A DNA stretch of 64,000 bases from Cliona cf. orientalis (lineage: Eukaryota > Porifera > Demospongiae > Clionaida > Clionaidae), in contig OZ005689.1 of assembly GCA_963930775.1 (NCBI GenBank), positions 11,749,079-11,813,078 on the forward strand. The letters run 5' to 3'. Both the position numbers and the translations under genes were made by a program. This document shows, one piece after another, positions 10,741-22,420 of this stretch (the stretch's first letter is position 1; the number at the start of each line of letters is the position of its first letter). The notes under the pieces are model-generated. The model saw nothing but the letters and a program-made list of their open reading frames with translations, was not told the DNA's origin and ran no database searches.

Positions 10741-12594
10741 CTAGCCAAGTTCAGAGACGATCTGCTCAATTCATCTCACCCCAAAAAGACAGTTACTGAT
10801 TGCTTTAACAATTCTCATCCACCCATCCAACTCCAGGAGGTTTCTCAGCATCCTTCCTGTCCAGAGGAGATACTCTGCTCTGAGTCCGAGGTGGGTGATT
10901 TATTGGCAGCTCTGGACCCTTCTAAAGCTAGTGGGCAAGATGGCATATCGGCTAGAATGCTAAAATGCACAGCATACAGTATTGCTCCTTCAATCACTAA
11001 GCTCTTCAACTTGTCACTAACTACTGGCACTAAAGCTAGTGGGCAAGATGGCATATCGGCTAGAATGCTAAAATGCACAGCATACAGTATTGCTCCTTCA
11101 ATCACTAAGCTCTTCAACTTGTCACTAACTACTGGCACCATTCCATCTGTATGGAAGAAGTCGTTAATTGTTCCCATTCCCAAGAACCAAGAGCTCTCCA
11201 ACCCATCCAATTATCGTCCGGTCTCTCTCCTTCCTATCGTCAGCAAGGTTCTTGAACGTCACATCTTCATGATAGTAATGGATCATCTTAAGCTTAATCA
11301 CCCTCTCTCTGCCTTTCAGTGGGGTTTTCTGGAGGGAAGGTCAACTGTCACCGCTCTGCTCCACTTAACCGATCAATGGTTCCAGGCACTGGAGTCTGGG
11401 CACGATGTATGTGCAGTATTCTTTGACTTCCGTAAAGCCTTCGACTCGGTACCTCATTTTCCACTGATGACAAAGATTCGTTCACTTGGTCTACCTGAAA
11501 GTATAACCCGATGGTTGAATAATTACCTGGCTGACAGATTTCAAATGGTTGTCGTCAATGGTTCAGTATCTTCTGAAGCTGCGGTACTGTCGGGTGTTCC
11601 GCAGGGCTCTGTTTTAGGCCCATTGCTGTTTCTTATTTATATTGACGATTTACCCAATGTTGTCCAAGCCTTACTGGGTGATTCTAAAGTAAACCTTTTT
11701 GCTGACGATATTCTTTTATATCATCTTATCTTGAATCCTGATGACTACATCTTGCTACAGCGGGCAGTGTTGTTGATCGAACAATGGTCTGTAGCTAATT
11801 TTCTGTCATTTAATGCAGGAAAGTGCAAGTACATGACTGTTACTAGGAAGCAATCCCCATTGGTTCCATCCAACCCCCTGAAGCTATTTGGAACTCCATT
11901 GCAGAAAGTTGACTGTTACAAGTATTTGGGGCTATTATTGACAACGAACTTGAGCTGGTCTGCTCATATCACTTCTATTTGTTCTAAAGCCAAGAAAATT
12001 CTGGGTCTAATCTACAGGAGATTCTATGGCTCAGCAGACCAGACCACTCTCAAGCAACTTTATCTCTCATTAGTCCGTCCACACCTAGAATATGCCTGCC
12101 AGATCTGGGACCCCCATCTTATCAAGGACCAGAAAATGCTGGAGAATGTCGAAAAGTTTGGTTGCAGACTTGCTGCCCATCATTGGGATGCAAGCTATCA
12201 AGAACTACTCGAGTTGTTTGAACTCCAGCCCCTTGAGCAGCGACGACTTCACCTCAAACTGGGATTGATGTTTAAGATCATTCATAATCTCTGTTATTTC
12301 CCAAATGTTCCACCAATCCGTGACGATTTGCCAAGTTTAAGAGGTGTTCACTCGCTCCCTTTGGATCCGCCATTTGCTCACACCAATGCATATAAGTACT
12401 CCTTCTTTCCCCATACCATGTCGGCTTGGAACTCCCTAACTAAAGAATGTGTCTCTTCATCATCATACTCCTCATTTATGAGGCAGCTAAGACTAAGTTA
12501 TATTAAATTTTATGTATTCATTTTAACTATTAGTTACTTTAGGGTGCACACGAGATTAGTATGCAATTACTATTGTGCATCCATTGCATATTAA
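10741..12594 (+). CDS. LINE ORF2 reverse transcriptase, partial but open
   Basis: The frame is open for about 618 codons with no start of its own, because the true N-terminus (including any endonuclease) is missing. The RT core is visible: NYRPVSLLPIVSKVLERHI, DVCAVFFDFRKAFDSVPH, SGVPQGSVLGPLLFLIYIDD and the catalytic FADD box (FADDILLY), then the thumb and C-terminal region (LVRPHLEYACQIWDP, FFPHTMSAWNSL). It resembles RT of the jockey/CR1/L2 branch; the clade was not resolved. Odd feature: codons just before the fingers region are tandemly duplicated in frame (111-bp period, 10922-11143). The copy looks young: no stop and an intact poly-A tail. Confidence 0.85.
   Translation, partial: LAKFRDDLLNSSHPKKTVTDCFNNSHPPIQLQEVSQHPSCPEEILCSESEVGDLLAALDPSKASGQDGISARMLKCTAYSIAPSITKLFNLSLTTGTKASGQDGISARMLKCTAYSIAPSITKLFNLSLTTGTIPSVWKKSLIVPIPKNQELSNPSNYRPVSLLPIVSKVLERHIFMIVMDHLKLNHPLSAFQWGFLEGRSTVTALLHLTDQWFQALESGHDVCAVFFDFRKAFDSVPHFPLMTKIRSLGLPESITRWLNNYLADRFQMVVVNGSVSSEAAVLSGVPQGSVLGPLLFLIYIDDLPNVVQALLGDSKVNLFADDILLYHLILNPDDYILLQRAVLLIEQWSVANFLSFNAGKCKYMTVTRKQSPLVPSNPLKLFGTPLQKVDCYKYLGLLLTTNLSWSAHITSICSKAKKILGLIYRRFYGSADQTTLKQLYLSLVRPHLEYACQIWDPHLIKDQKMLENVEKFGCRLAAHHWDASYQELLELFELQPLEQRRLHLKLGLMFKIIHNLCYFPNVPPIRDDLPSLRGVHSLPLDPPFAHTNAYKYSFFPHTMSAWNSLTKECVSSSSYSSFMRQLRLSYIKFYVFILTISYFRVHTRLVCNYYCASIAY
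10922..11143 (+). repeat. 111-bp in-frame tandem duplication inside the LINE RT
   Basis: The sequence starting TAAAGCTAGTGGGCAAGATG at 10922 repeats at 11033, apparently without change, and ends ACTACTGGCAC in both. The unit is 37 codons (KASGQDGISARM...), so the frame is kept. Confidence 0.9.
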
Positions 12595-12639
12595 GATGCA
12601 TAAAGTGTTATAGAGAAAAAAAAAAAAAAAAAAAAAACA

Positions 12640-13683
12640 GTCATAAGGCCGATCGTCTGCACAGCCTTCTTTGGTTTTTTGTGATTGGGAGAAGTCCTTA
12701 CTAAGTCTTTAGGTCTAATTATTCATCAGTTATTCAAAAATATTTCATCCTCCAGTAGATCAGAGTCTAGGACGGGGGAGAATACATAGGGATTAGCCTC
12801 AGCTACCAGGTGAGCAAGTAAAGTTAATATTTACGTAACAAAGGTTAAGGTTAATTGACAGGCAATACTAGTACTACAGTGACAACTGAGCAGCAGCATG
12901 CAAGGCATATGGACTTAGTGTTATGCAATAGCACATGGTGAGATTCTTTTGGGAAAGTTTCAAGTTTTGCATGCTCTTGTTATCTATCCTCCATAATAAT
13001 ATTTATATTAGAAGCGATATACATCGATACAAGGATTGAATACATGTACCCTTTTTAGGTATTCAGTCAAAGATCAAAATTGATAAATTCCGAGATGAAT
13101 TGAGCGGTTTATTAAGTCTTCTAGTTCACAATGTACCCCCAATAGATGATAAGAACTGCCTCTCAGGCCATATTTTGGTATCATATCCCCTAGAGCTACT
13201 ACTCGCCCATCTTTGGGGTAGGTGGGGCAAATAATTGATGGGTGCATTAGTAAATTGTGATGTCGTATTCAAGCTTCTCCCCGAAATCCGGACATTGCCA
13301 GGTGGCCGCTATGTTGCTGAAGGGTGTGCCTTACGAAACAAGTTGCTGGGTAGCTATATCTGGCAACTTCTATAATACAAATTATTATGTATGTCACCCT
13401 CCGTTATACGTGAGTTTCTAGCCTCAAATCCAGGCTCACTTTCATGTTATAGAAGTGTCCGTGGACTCCGATTTTTGGTGAGCTATTGACTACATGTATG
13501 TATCTTGATTTAACAAGCCCCACCAAAAAATAATTTGAGACGCAGGTTGGCACCATATTTAGGACGAAACTAAGTCCGAAAATGGGAAGTGAAGCTTAAG
13601 GTGGCGCCTTAATTACAGCGTACATAATATTATTATGATAACATTCACAATACATAACCCAACTAAAAATTAATTATAACTAG
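12640..13683. other. Non-coding spacer after the LINE
   Basis: No gene, long inverted repeat or coding signature was seen. It may include more DIRS/LINE debris, but I could not identify any. Confidence 0.35.
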
Positions 13684-14410
13684 AGTTCATAGAGCACATA
13701 CCCCGCGTGCCGTTGCAATTTCACCCATGGCCATGCCTTTTCTCTGAGACCTCTGTTCTTTGTAGTAAGTTAGTCTCTTGCTACTCATGAACTGTTTCGT
13801 TCCCTTCTGAGATCCATGATCAAAAATGACATTAAATTTGTGCTAGGGAGAGTATGCTGTAGAGCAGCGCTAGCATGCACAGTAGACTCCCAGAGAAGCT
13901 CAAGCATAATATGCAATAGACTTCATGAGGTACTAGGTGGGCGTGTCCGATGTAGGTGTGTCCGACATACTCGCACAATTTCTAGCTTCCTTGGATTTCT
14001 TGCTACTCTTGAGAAACTTTTCGTTCCCTTCTGATATCCATGATCACATAATCATTTTGTGCAGCTTGAGCATGCGCAGTAGATTCCCTAGAAAATAGTG
14101 AAGCAGCTCGAGCATGCGCAATAGACTTCATGATGTTCTAGGTGGGTGTGTCCGATGTAGGCGTGTCCGACATTCTTGCACGATTTGTAGCTTCCCTGGG
14201 TATTGCCTAGGGATAAGAATGAGACAGAAGATGTTTTTTCGCGGTTTTACACCATTTTGTCCCATTTATTGACCCTACTTTTGCTTGAATGTTGAGATTT
14301 GCCGATTTTTATGCTGATAGACGACAGACGACAGACGACAGACAACAGACAACAGACAAACCGATTGCTTTTCCCCCCTGCTGCGCATGCGCGCACGCGG
14401 GGTAATAACA
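13684..14410. repeat. Dispersed repeat ending CCGATTGCTTT...GGGGTAATAA
   Basis: It starts near AGAGCACATACCCCGCG and ends with the AACCGATTGCTTTTCCCC / GCGGGGTAATAA phrase. The same start and end phrases frame 60527-60907, and the end phrase occurs around 16749-16978. Inside, a ~220-bp segment is tandemly duplicated (about 13811-13990 and 14035-14195; both contain GTGTGTCCGA/GCGTGTCCGA-type phrases). There is no coding potential. A short ACAGACGACAGACGACAG microsatellite lies near 14325. Confidence 0.55.
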
Positions 14411-14995
14411 ATTCAACTGTTGTAGTTTGGGGTACCAGCCCCATGGTGCTGTATGGCAGATAATATTTGTGGAGTCGTTAAAATTTCCACCCACAAAAAA
14501 TAATACCTACGATGATACATTATGGGAGTGGATAGATGATGGACCAAAAACATTGTGACAGCATGGCCAACTGTTCTCAGTATTAGCAAACAATAATCAC
14601 TACTGTTAATAGCGTCTTGCAGATGTGGCTTAGTGACAAAAAAAAAAATCATGAGCAAGATCGTGCGCATATATGATACTATCAATAATAACATAATCAT
14701 TTGCGCTGCATTGTGCCCCTGGACTGGGTTTCTGTCATGACTATGACGATCAATTCTGAGGATTTTCTCCGCCTCTCCTTGAACTTACTTAGCCCGCCCC
14801 TCCCAGAAATTTACCCACCATAATATTATAGTATGACATTATTATGTACAGTAAGGGAGTAAATTGCATGTTCTAACTTCTGACAAGCATAAAAAATTGA
14901 AGGATGAAGTATGGATGTCAGGGCCAAAAAATACTGTGACACAAACAAGACTCGTAGCGATCATCACATCCACTATAGATGTACTTCCCTATGTT

Positions 14996-15701
14996 TACAG
15001 TGCAACCAAGCAAGAGAGCAAAACTTTTTTATTTCAGAATTTGAACCTATTTTGGCTCATAAAATAAGATCTATTATAGATAAGAATTTGAAATTTGGTA
15101 CCAATCTTCTTCAACATAAACTCTACATAGAATTTAAATTATGGGATGTAACTGTGATTACATCCATTTTTATGGCTTCATAAGATAACATGGCTCTCCA
15201 AAATATGTTAGGCACATTAAGTGAGTATTATTTTCAGTTAAGAGTGTGCGCTCTACCCAGTCATGCACATCCATATGAAGTTAATTTGACATGAGTGTAG
15301 AGGCTGCGCAGTGCATTGCTAACCAGATATTGTCCGTAAATCCCTTTCGGAGGGCCAAATATGTTAGGCACATTTTTTCCTATTTAGTTTTAGTTAAGAA
15401 ATTCCACTTGGTGGGCTGATAGCACTTGTAATGAAGTTACTAAATCCCAAATGTGAAGTCTTAACTCCCTACCATTTCCGAGATATGGCAACTTTTATTC
15501 AAAATCAGTGAAAAATCTATGAAAACAGACCCGCACTTGTGTGGCCTCTGTATTAGCTATATATGGGAAATTTGCAATTTTGTAAAACACAATAAAAATG
15601 ATTGTTGTGGCCATTTTGATATCAAATAGGTCTGTTTGTGTAGTTTTTAGCCCAATAATATGGTTTTAAAAAGTTTTGCTCTCTTGCTTGGTTGCACTGT
15701 A
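14996..15701. mobile_element. TA-flanked TIR element, TACAGTGCAACCAAGC ends
   Basis: A terminal inverted repeat of about 35 bp: TACAGTGCAACCAAGCAAGA... at 14996 and its inverse ending at 15701. The 706-bp element is non-autonomous. It ends 64 bp before the chosen ATG of receptor copy B, so it may replace or supply upstream sequence. Ends beginning TA-CAGTG suggest a Tc1/mariner relative (inference). Confidence 0.7.
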
Positions 15702-15764
15702 TTTTTTGAGTACATGTATATTGAGTTTATTCCTTTTTTTTTCAATGTACATGTAGGTTGGCCC

Positions 15765-18700
15765 ATGCTGCTACATGTGATGTCTTGGGTAACCATATCA
15801 GTGGGTGCATGTATCTTATTACCACTGCAGCTCACACTTACACATCAGGCAAACACAAGTATAGCTGCCTAGTTAGCCAATACTTATAGTATTATTAAAT
15901 AATAGGGTTTGTACAGATTTTATCATAAGTCCATCTCATCAAGTGGTTGGAGTCAGTCAAGATGCTGTGTTCAGATGTCGTCATCCCAATACAGCATTCA
16001 TTACCTGGAGAATAAATGAATCAACTATAGTAGAGGAAGGACGTCCAGGTCCTTCTGGTATTACAGCTGGCAGAACTTTGGATGGGAGTGGGAATGTGAT
16101 TGACTTCACTCTGACTATCATAGCTCAGCCTATTTATAATGGGACTGAAATTGTGTGTGTAGCCATTTTTTCCGGTAATGTGCCTAACGAAGAAACAGTA
16201 TCAATCAATCTAACAGTTCAAGGTAAGAATGAAGCATTTCTACCTCTGCATAAAAGTCATACAATAACCTATAGGTCCATTGAGTGTGGTGACTGACATT
16301 ATGAGAGACTCCTCCACTATCACTTGGGTGGCTCCATTTTCCCTGGACCTGACTGGAGTTCATCCAGACATTGTCTACTGTGTGGAAGTGTACAATATCA
16401 CTTGTGGAGTGGATGATGTGGTGGTTGGTGACTGTAATGTGACTGAGCCTCGCTTTGTAGACAATAGACTACAGCAAGGATACATTTATCGTTTTACTAT
16501 TACTCCAAGGAGTAATAGACAGGATGCTCAAAATGGAACAAATAATACTAAAGAAGGTAATACTACCTTGCTTGCAGCTCTCAATACAGTTACTTAGTCA
16601 GCTAGAGCTCTCTCTAAAGCATGTATATGTACCCCGCATACTGCATCTGTATAGAGATGAGAGCAATGGTGTTATTATTATGCATGTGCCTAGATATCTA
16701 GATCTTGAGATCCTGTGATTTTGTGCTAACAGACACAAACATACTGACAGAACCAATTGCTTTACCCTTGCTGCGCATGCATAGCCTCATACCCAGGCCC
16801 TTCAAGAGGAGGAGGAGAAAGGGCCTGGTACACATGTGCCAGGGAATCTTAAAAATGCACTATATGGTAATGCGACTGATTGCTTACCCCAGCGCATGCT
16901 TGCACAGTGTGTATCAGGCCATTTCTCCTAGATCCTCCTCTTGAAGGGCCTGGATATGAGGCTAGCGCGTGGGGTAACTACTCTTGAGCACCAGACTAAC
17001 TTACCCATATCCCAGATTATATCCATGGTGTATGTAATGGGCACACAGTTTATCTTATAGCTATGGACGAGTTATTTTAAGATGTACTGATTCAGAAGTT
17101 AGTGGTTCTTTCCAGAAATGTTCACGTCATTGACTGATCCTAAGATGGACATCATGTTCAGGACTGCATCAACAATGGTTACTGCGGTGATCCGTTTCAG
17201 AGATGATGTGAGTCACAACATTCATGGCTATAAGATTATTATCACGAATGTTAATTACAGGGTACTGGAGTTAAACCTGCTTCATATTTCCTTAAATTAA
17301 TGTCCATTGATGGAACTGAAGAATTATCCAATACACCATTTGCAACGAGTTTTACACAAGACACAAATACTAACAGCACAACTCTGACAGTTAGTCAGCC
17401 TCTTCCATATCGAAGGCTGTGGAACTGTCAGATTTTAGCTCTGGGTTGCAGTGAACATCCAATTACAAGTGTATTTGAAATTAGTGAGTCCTAAACCTAG
17501 GCACATTTTCTTTCTATTTAACTTATTTTATCCAGGTAGTCACGACTTTCAAAATATCACCGTGAGTTGTTTCAGCCCGGGAGAAATCGGTGTGACCGGT
17601 GACTTCATCCCTGGCTCATTAGCCATTGGCATACTCATTGTTGTTTATTCAGCTGATAATATAATTAACTACCACTTCATTCATCGTTTTAGTATACGTA
17701 TGTCTTTCCTGACTAATCTCCCTAGAGGCCAATACAAGGTGTCAGTCTTTGTGATGGAAGGAAATAGATTACCTTTTAACAGAAGTGCCACGACACCAAG
17801 AAATGTATCACTCACTGAAAGTAAGTTACATTTTATGTATAACATTATACATCATAATGATTAGCTATGTGTAATCTTATTAGATCGTGATGTACAATCT
17901 TTGTTTAAGTATCAGCTCCATCCCACCTCAACTGGTGTCTGTGTCAACTGTACCTTCCTGGACAGCTCTACCACTAGCTGTGTGGCAGTGGTACATCAGC
18001 GAATCTCTAAGCTCAGCTCTAGTGGATTGATGACCATTGAATCAAGTTATAAGTTCAACAGATCTGGTGACACTGCATATGGTTGCATTGAGGGAGTCAA
18101 CCTAACTGAATACCAGATTGGAGTTATTGATTCACACAGAAACATGAAGAAAACTACATCAAGTACTATAAGAATGCTCAAATTTTGTATAATCACTGCA
18201 TGCTTACTTTATGACTCTATAGATATTTCCACTGATTGTAATTGGTGCATACAAGTTGGAATATTTATAGCTGGTACATTCCTCTAATTAGCACTGTAGC
18301 AAAATTAATGATGACCAACTTTGATTATATTATCATGTTTTATTGTAGGGGTTGTGTTGGGTATGATATTGATGCTTATACTAATGATTATCATCGTAAT
18401 TTTGATTAAAAAGGATGTAACAAGTAAGTACAAGTGCATGGAGTAAAAGTTAGCTACAGAAAATAAACTGATACATGATAAGAGTGGAATCTCAAATATT
18501 GTTATTGAAGTGATTTTAAAGCTTGTTCGAGTATAATTATTATTATTATCAATATTCTTTTTCGGGAGAAATGTGGTATGATTAGTATGTTATTATCATT
18601 GATCCAGCAGAGTTGTAAAACCTCTTTGTTGAATATCATACACTGCCAAAAAAAGGGAGGAAATTTCACACCAAAAGTAGTGGATTCAGCTCGTCTCATA

Positions 18701-21700
18701 TAGCACCTGGTTTTTGGTGGTTACTGCTCTCCAGTATTACTGGCAAAATTGCAGCTTAATTTAGTGGTTCCTATCCCCCCCAAAAGCGTTTGATTCACAC
18801 CAAATAGTGGTTTTCACCCCCACAAAAGGTGTATTTATTGCACATCAAAATGGGTATAATAAAATACAAATGACATAGCTAGTAACACATAAAAATAAGC
18901 ATAAATCAAAGTGAAATAAGTGCAATATCAGAATACAATGATGAGGGATCCAGGAATGTGATGTTGCTCAGTCAGTTGCTGATCTTAAGTCATCTCTTCA
19001 TGTTCCGTTTTGGATTCAAGCGGATTGATATACCCTATATATGTTAGTAGAAGTACCAATATACGATCATACGTCTCTCTCACCATACATTGTTGTCTCC
19101 CCCACTCCCCCCCCCCCCCCGAAACAAATAACTATAAGAAATCCTACATGACATTGTGTAGCCCATAGATAAAGTTAAGTTAATAGCCTCGTTCCCAGGC
19201 TCCCTCGTATTCTCAATATTGCATGCAGAGAAAGGAGGGAGCTTGGTAAAATTTATCACGTGCATGATGTAGGGATAGAAGCAATTTGGAGTGCAGCATG
19301 TGCTAACCATGACTCAGCACTTTTTGATGACAATCATGCAACAGTGAACGATCGACAATCTGAGTGTATCAATGATTGCCCTGCAAATAAATCATCTTTG
19401 CTGAATATTGAACTACATTTGGACGGATGTTGGTCCTTGGAATGATTTACCCGAGTTCCCGGAGCGATTCATTAATCAAAGGTGAGGCATATTAGTTCTA
19501 CGTTTAGCAAAATTAATTTTAATAATGGCCCCAGGTGATCTAATCACAAAAGCGATTGTTGGCACGCTCAGATTATCGATCATTCACGATTCCTTCAACT
19601 GCCATCAAAAAGTACTGAGTCACAGTTAGCACGCGCTATACTCCAAGTTGCTTCTACCCTTACATCACACACGTGATAAATTTTACCAGACTCTCTTCTT
19701 TCTCTGCGTGCAACACTGAGAACATAAGGGAGCCTGGGAACGAGGCTACCAAGTTAAAAGAAGTCGATAAGGAAGTGTATGTGTGCATGCGAACATCTTC
19801 CAAGCTTTTACGCTTGCATGGACATACTTAACAACTTTTATTTTAGGTTACCAACTTACATCGTGTTTATTGTTGTCCATTGAGGTCAGGTAACAATGGC
19901 GCCCCTCATATTCTCTGACAATGGTGGAAACTGTAGCAAAATTATGTTATGGTATTAATTATTGTGATCAAGCTTTGCTGTATACAAACGTGAATGTATC
20001 AAAATTTAATAAAAAAGCATAAATCAATAGTTATTGTTAAAGAACCATTTCTGCTTATTACCTCAATATCCAACTTGCATGCTTTCTACAAATTGTGAGT
20101 ATACTTTACCAGAGTAGCTATTAGAGTAAATCCACTACACAGAGTACATTGCATGGTACATAATAATGTTTAAAGCTACATACTACCAACTACTACTTTT
20201 ATACTATAATGTAAGGGTGAGTGTACTATAATTTGTAGCAGACCAGTGTAGCTTTAGCCATAAACACATGTATAATATGTGACCTACCGTGAGAAAAGGG
20301 ACCATTTGGGACTTCGTGTTTGTCGTATGTAGCTTGTACTAGTATGCATCAAGTATAATGTATATTCTGTAGATGTATCCGCTGTATGTTGATGTCAATA
20401 CGCTGATACAAGTATACTCACTACTACATTTGTAGAAAGCAAGTTGGACATCGCCATGATAAAAATTGATCTTGTTTCTTACTAACATGAATGGTCCCTT
20501 TTCTCATAGCAGGTCACATATATAGAGGCATACTGCAGCTGCACTGACAATTGACCCCACCCCCACCCCCCCCCCCCCCCCCCCCCCAAAAAAAAGAAAC
20601 ATTACTTATGGGGGCTGGCAAACTACTCAGGATGATTATTAGCTATCCCTACTGATTGAGAAAAGAGCATACTTGATAAGATGTCCTTGACCCTAGCTTG
20701 TACGTATTATAAATACTAAGCAAACAAAGAGCCGACTCTCCTGTCCAAAGAGATAAAGGACAAAAATTAATGGCTAAAACGATTGACATAAACTAAATGT
20801 TATATAATATATTTTGTATTTAGCTATTATTTCCAATACCCTGGACTACCAGCAGTGACATACATATATACCATAATGTGAGCAAAAAATGACTGTTACT
20901 GTGCTATTAAATACTATAATTATTTGTGACAAGCAGGATCATGAGTGAGAACTCTAGCTAACCGTCTTTGCCAGGCTATTATTATGGGTACATATTTTTT
21001 GTGTATTACATTGAGAGCTTACCTAGATCAGAAAATTAAGTATAGTCCTTCCATTAGACATGTCAAATACAGGTGCCAAGTTCTGAACCTGGTAGAAAGG
21101 TCATGAAAGATAATATCCATGTGGTAACATACAGTATAGCTCCAACTAGGGGTATAAACTTACTTATTTTGCAAAAATAAATACATAGAAGCTCCATTTG
21201 TCACTTTTGCATTCCATAGCTTGACCAAGGACCTTCCTTTTGACCACTTTCAAACAGAAGCTCACTCAAAAAAAGCACAGCTGCTTTGCTCCACTTTTAA
21301 ATTGAAGTCACATGCTTATCACATGCCTACTTAAGATCATGGTTATCAGAGCTGACCACCAAGTACTGGTGGTCACTACACACACAAATTGGTGTAAACC
21401 TCAAACACACGCGAATCCACCATGGTGGAAATGGTATAAAGTGTGATTTTTCCACCAGTGAGGTGGAAATTTCCACCTCTTTTTTTGCAGTGTAGGTTTA
21501 ATTTCTTCTCACTCCACATTGTTTAATTAAGTGGTTTACCACCATAAAGTGATAGCTCATTAATTTCTGATTGATATAATTCTAATAGGGGCATGCACAC
21601 GTTGATGCCAGCAAGGAAGAGCGTATTGAATTGCAAACCTGTGGAGCCTATGAGGTCACAAAGCCACTTCGCCAACCTCAATCTAGGAGCCTGGACATGG

Positions 21701-21735
21701 ATGATAATCCAGCATATGGTGTACATCAGCAATAA
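15765..21735 (+). CDS. Ig/FN3 membrane receptor, copy B (disturbed tail)
   Basis: Exons: 15765-15858, 15917-16222, 16275-16556, 17116-17207, 17261-17483, 17536-17820, 17884-18162, 18223-18273, 18349-18423, then a tail exon near 21589-21735. Through the TM exon the frame is open (1687 nt) with the same phases as copy A. Domain order is as in A: signal peptide (ILLPLQLTLTHQANT), Ig (VFRC, FITW, IVCVA), FN3-like modules, Cys-containing domain, TM (GVVLGMILMLILMIIIVILI). Exons 4-6 differ clearly from A and C, while exons 7-9 are very close. The micro-exon lost its usual acceptor. The tail exon has a 4-bp insertion (TGCA-type, after 21589) that brings a stop into the expected frame. A 2.85-kb transposon sits in the intron before it. 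The ectodomain gene looks functional; the tail may be lost or alternatively spliced. The start could be upstream, since an open frame begins at 15660. Confidence 0.75.
16782..16963. mobile_element. Foldback MITE with TAGCCTC...GAGGCTA ends, in intron of copy B
   Basis: The ends are TAGCCTCATACCCAGGCCC and an inverse copy ending at 16963. It interrupts the CCGATTGCTTT/GGGGTAA dispersed repeat, so it is the younger insertion. Relatives with the same ends lie at 19184-19748, 32171-32219 and 47749-48036. Confidence 0.7.
19184..19748. mobile_element. Nested foldback element, TAGCCTCGTTCCCAGGCTCC ends
   Basis: Long inverted arms with a loop near 19450-19540. Phrases such as AAATTTATCACGTG and GCAACTTGGAGT reappear in inverse order. 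It lies within the CACTG element, so it inserted later, and belongs to the same end family as 16782-16963. Confidence 0.65.
20278..20520. repeat. Inverted repeat GTGACCTACCGTGAGAAAAG
   Basis: The left arm GTGACC-TACCGTGAGAAAAGGGACCAT pairs with ATGGTCCC...GGTCAC at 20490-20518. A second inverted pair (CTTTCTACAAAT near 20081 with ATTTGTAGAAAG near 20430) is interleaved with it. It is probably a small foldback element. No coding capacity. Confidence 0.5.
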
Positions 21736-22080
21736 TGTTGCCCAGTAGAGGAACTATCAGGTTAATAATATTTATCCAAAGATGTCTTGTTAGACTACTT
21801 AACTTCTATTAACCTTCTGTCCTTGTTAGAATAGCTAATTTCACTGTATTATAATAATAATATTATTATTATAGAATGACAATCACTTTTCAATGAGCCC
21901 AAACTGATGCCTACGAACTCATGCATTGGCTACATGAAAAAAAAAAACATCACTCACCAAATTACTGATATCACTAATTTTCTTGCGATGATCTCTTCAA
22001 ACATAGCACTTTTTCAGAAGGGCATATACCTGCAAGAGCTTAATATTTGCCATTGTGTTTTCTGCTTGTGTGCATAACCT

Positions 22081-22420
22081 CCCATACAAAAGTTACAAGG
22101 TTGATGCCAGGTTGTCACTACCTATGCAACAGGTTGTAATTATAGGTTGTAAGCTGGTTGTGACAAGATTGTGACAAGGTTGTATAAACCCTGGGTTTGA
22201 AACTGTTTCCACCTTGTAACAAGGTTGTGGTAGGTTGTAAGTAGACTGTTGCAAGGTTGTGTTAAAGTGGTAGAGTTACAATCTTGCCACAAGCTTGTTA
22301 CAGCCTCTATACAATCTTATCACAACCTTGCTACACCTTACTACACAGCCTTGCCACAACCTTGTTACAAGTTACCATGCCACAACCTTGGTACAGCTTG
22401 CACACACACATACCCTGGGT
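22081..22420. repeat. Left terminus: TIR plus subterminal ACAAGGTTGT array
   Basis: After the TIR, variants of ACAAGGTTGT (AGGTTGTAA, GACAAGGTTGTA, CAAGGTTGTGG) recur first in one orientation (to about 22265) and then inverted (ACAACCTTG) to about 22400. Such subterminal repeats are transposase or accessory-protein binding sites in CACTA elements (family knowledge). Their role here is inferred. Confidence 0.8.

Larger units (their letters stand above)
10739..12637 (+). mobile_element. 5'-truncated non-LTR retrotransposon (LINE)
   Basis: A reverse-transcriptase reading frame ends 22 bp before a run of 22 A (12616-12637), as expected of a LINE 3' end. The 5' end abuts the DIRS recombinase sequence, so the LINE probably inserted there in 5'-truncated form. 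No endonuclease domain is present. The boundary is accurate to about 10 bp, and a target-site duplication could not be identified. Confidence 0.85.
18641..21492. mobile_element. 2.85-kb CACTG-ended DNA transposon, non-autonomous
   Basis: The left end is CACTGCCAAAAAAAGGGAGG and the right end, inverted, is CACTGCAAAAAAAGAGGTGG; TA lies on both sides (18639-18640, 21493-21494). The orthologous intron in copy C (around 42330-42345) and in copy A (around 9015-9030) reads straight through as ATATCATAGGTTTAATTTC, giving an empty site with a single TA. No transposase frame is present. TA duplication favours a Tc1/mariner-type origin, although CACTG ends also occur in CACTA elements. It contains nested inverted repeats (19184-19748; 20278-20520) and a C run near 20567-20587. 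Confidence 0.85.

Noticed and set aside
10845..11210. 121-codon - strand frame with an internal repeat
   Set aside because: It is the antisense shadow of the LINE RT; its repeat is simply the 111-bp duplication read backwards.
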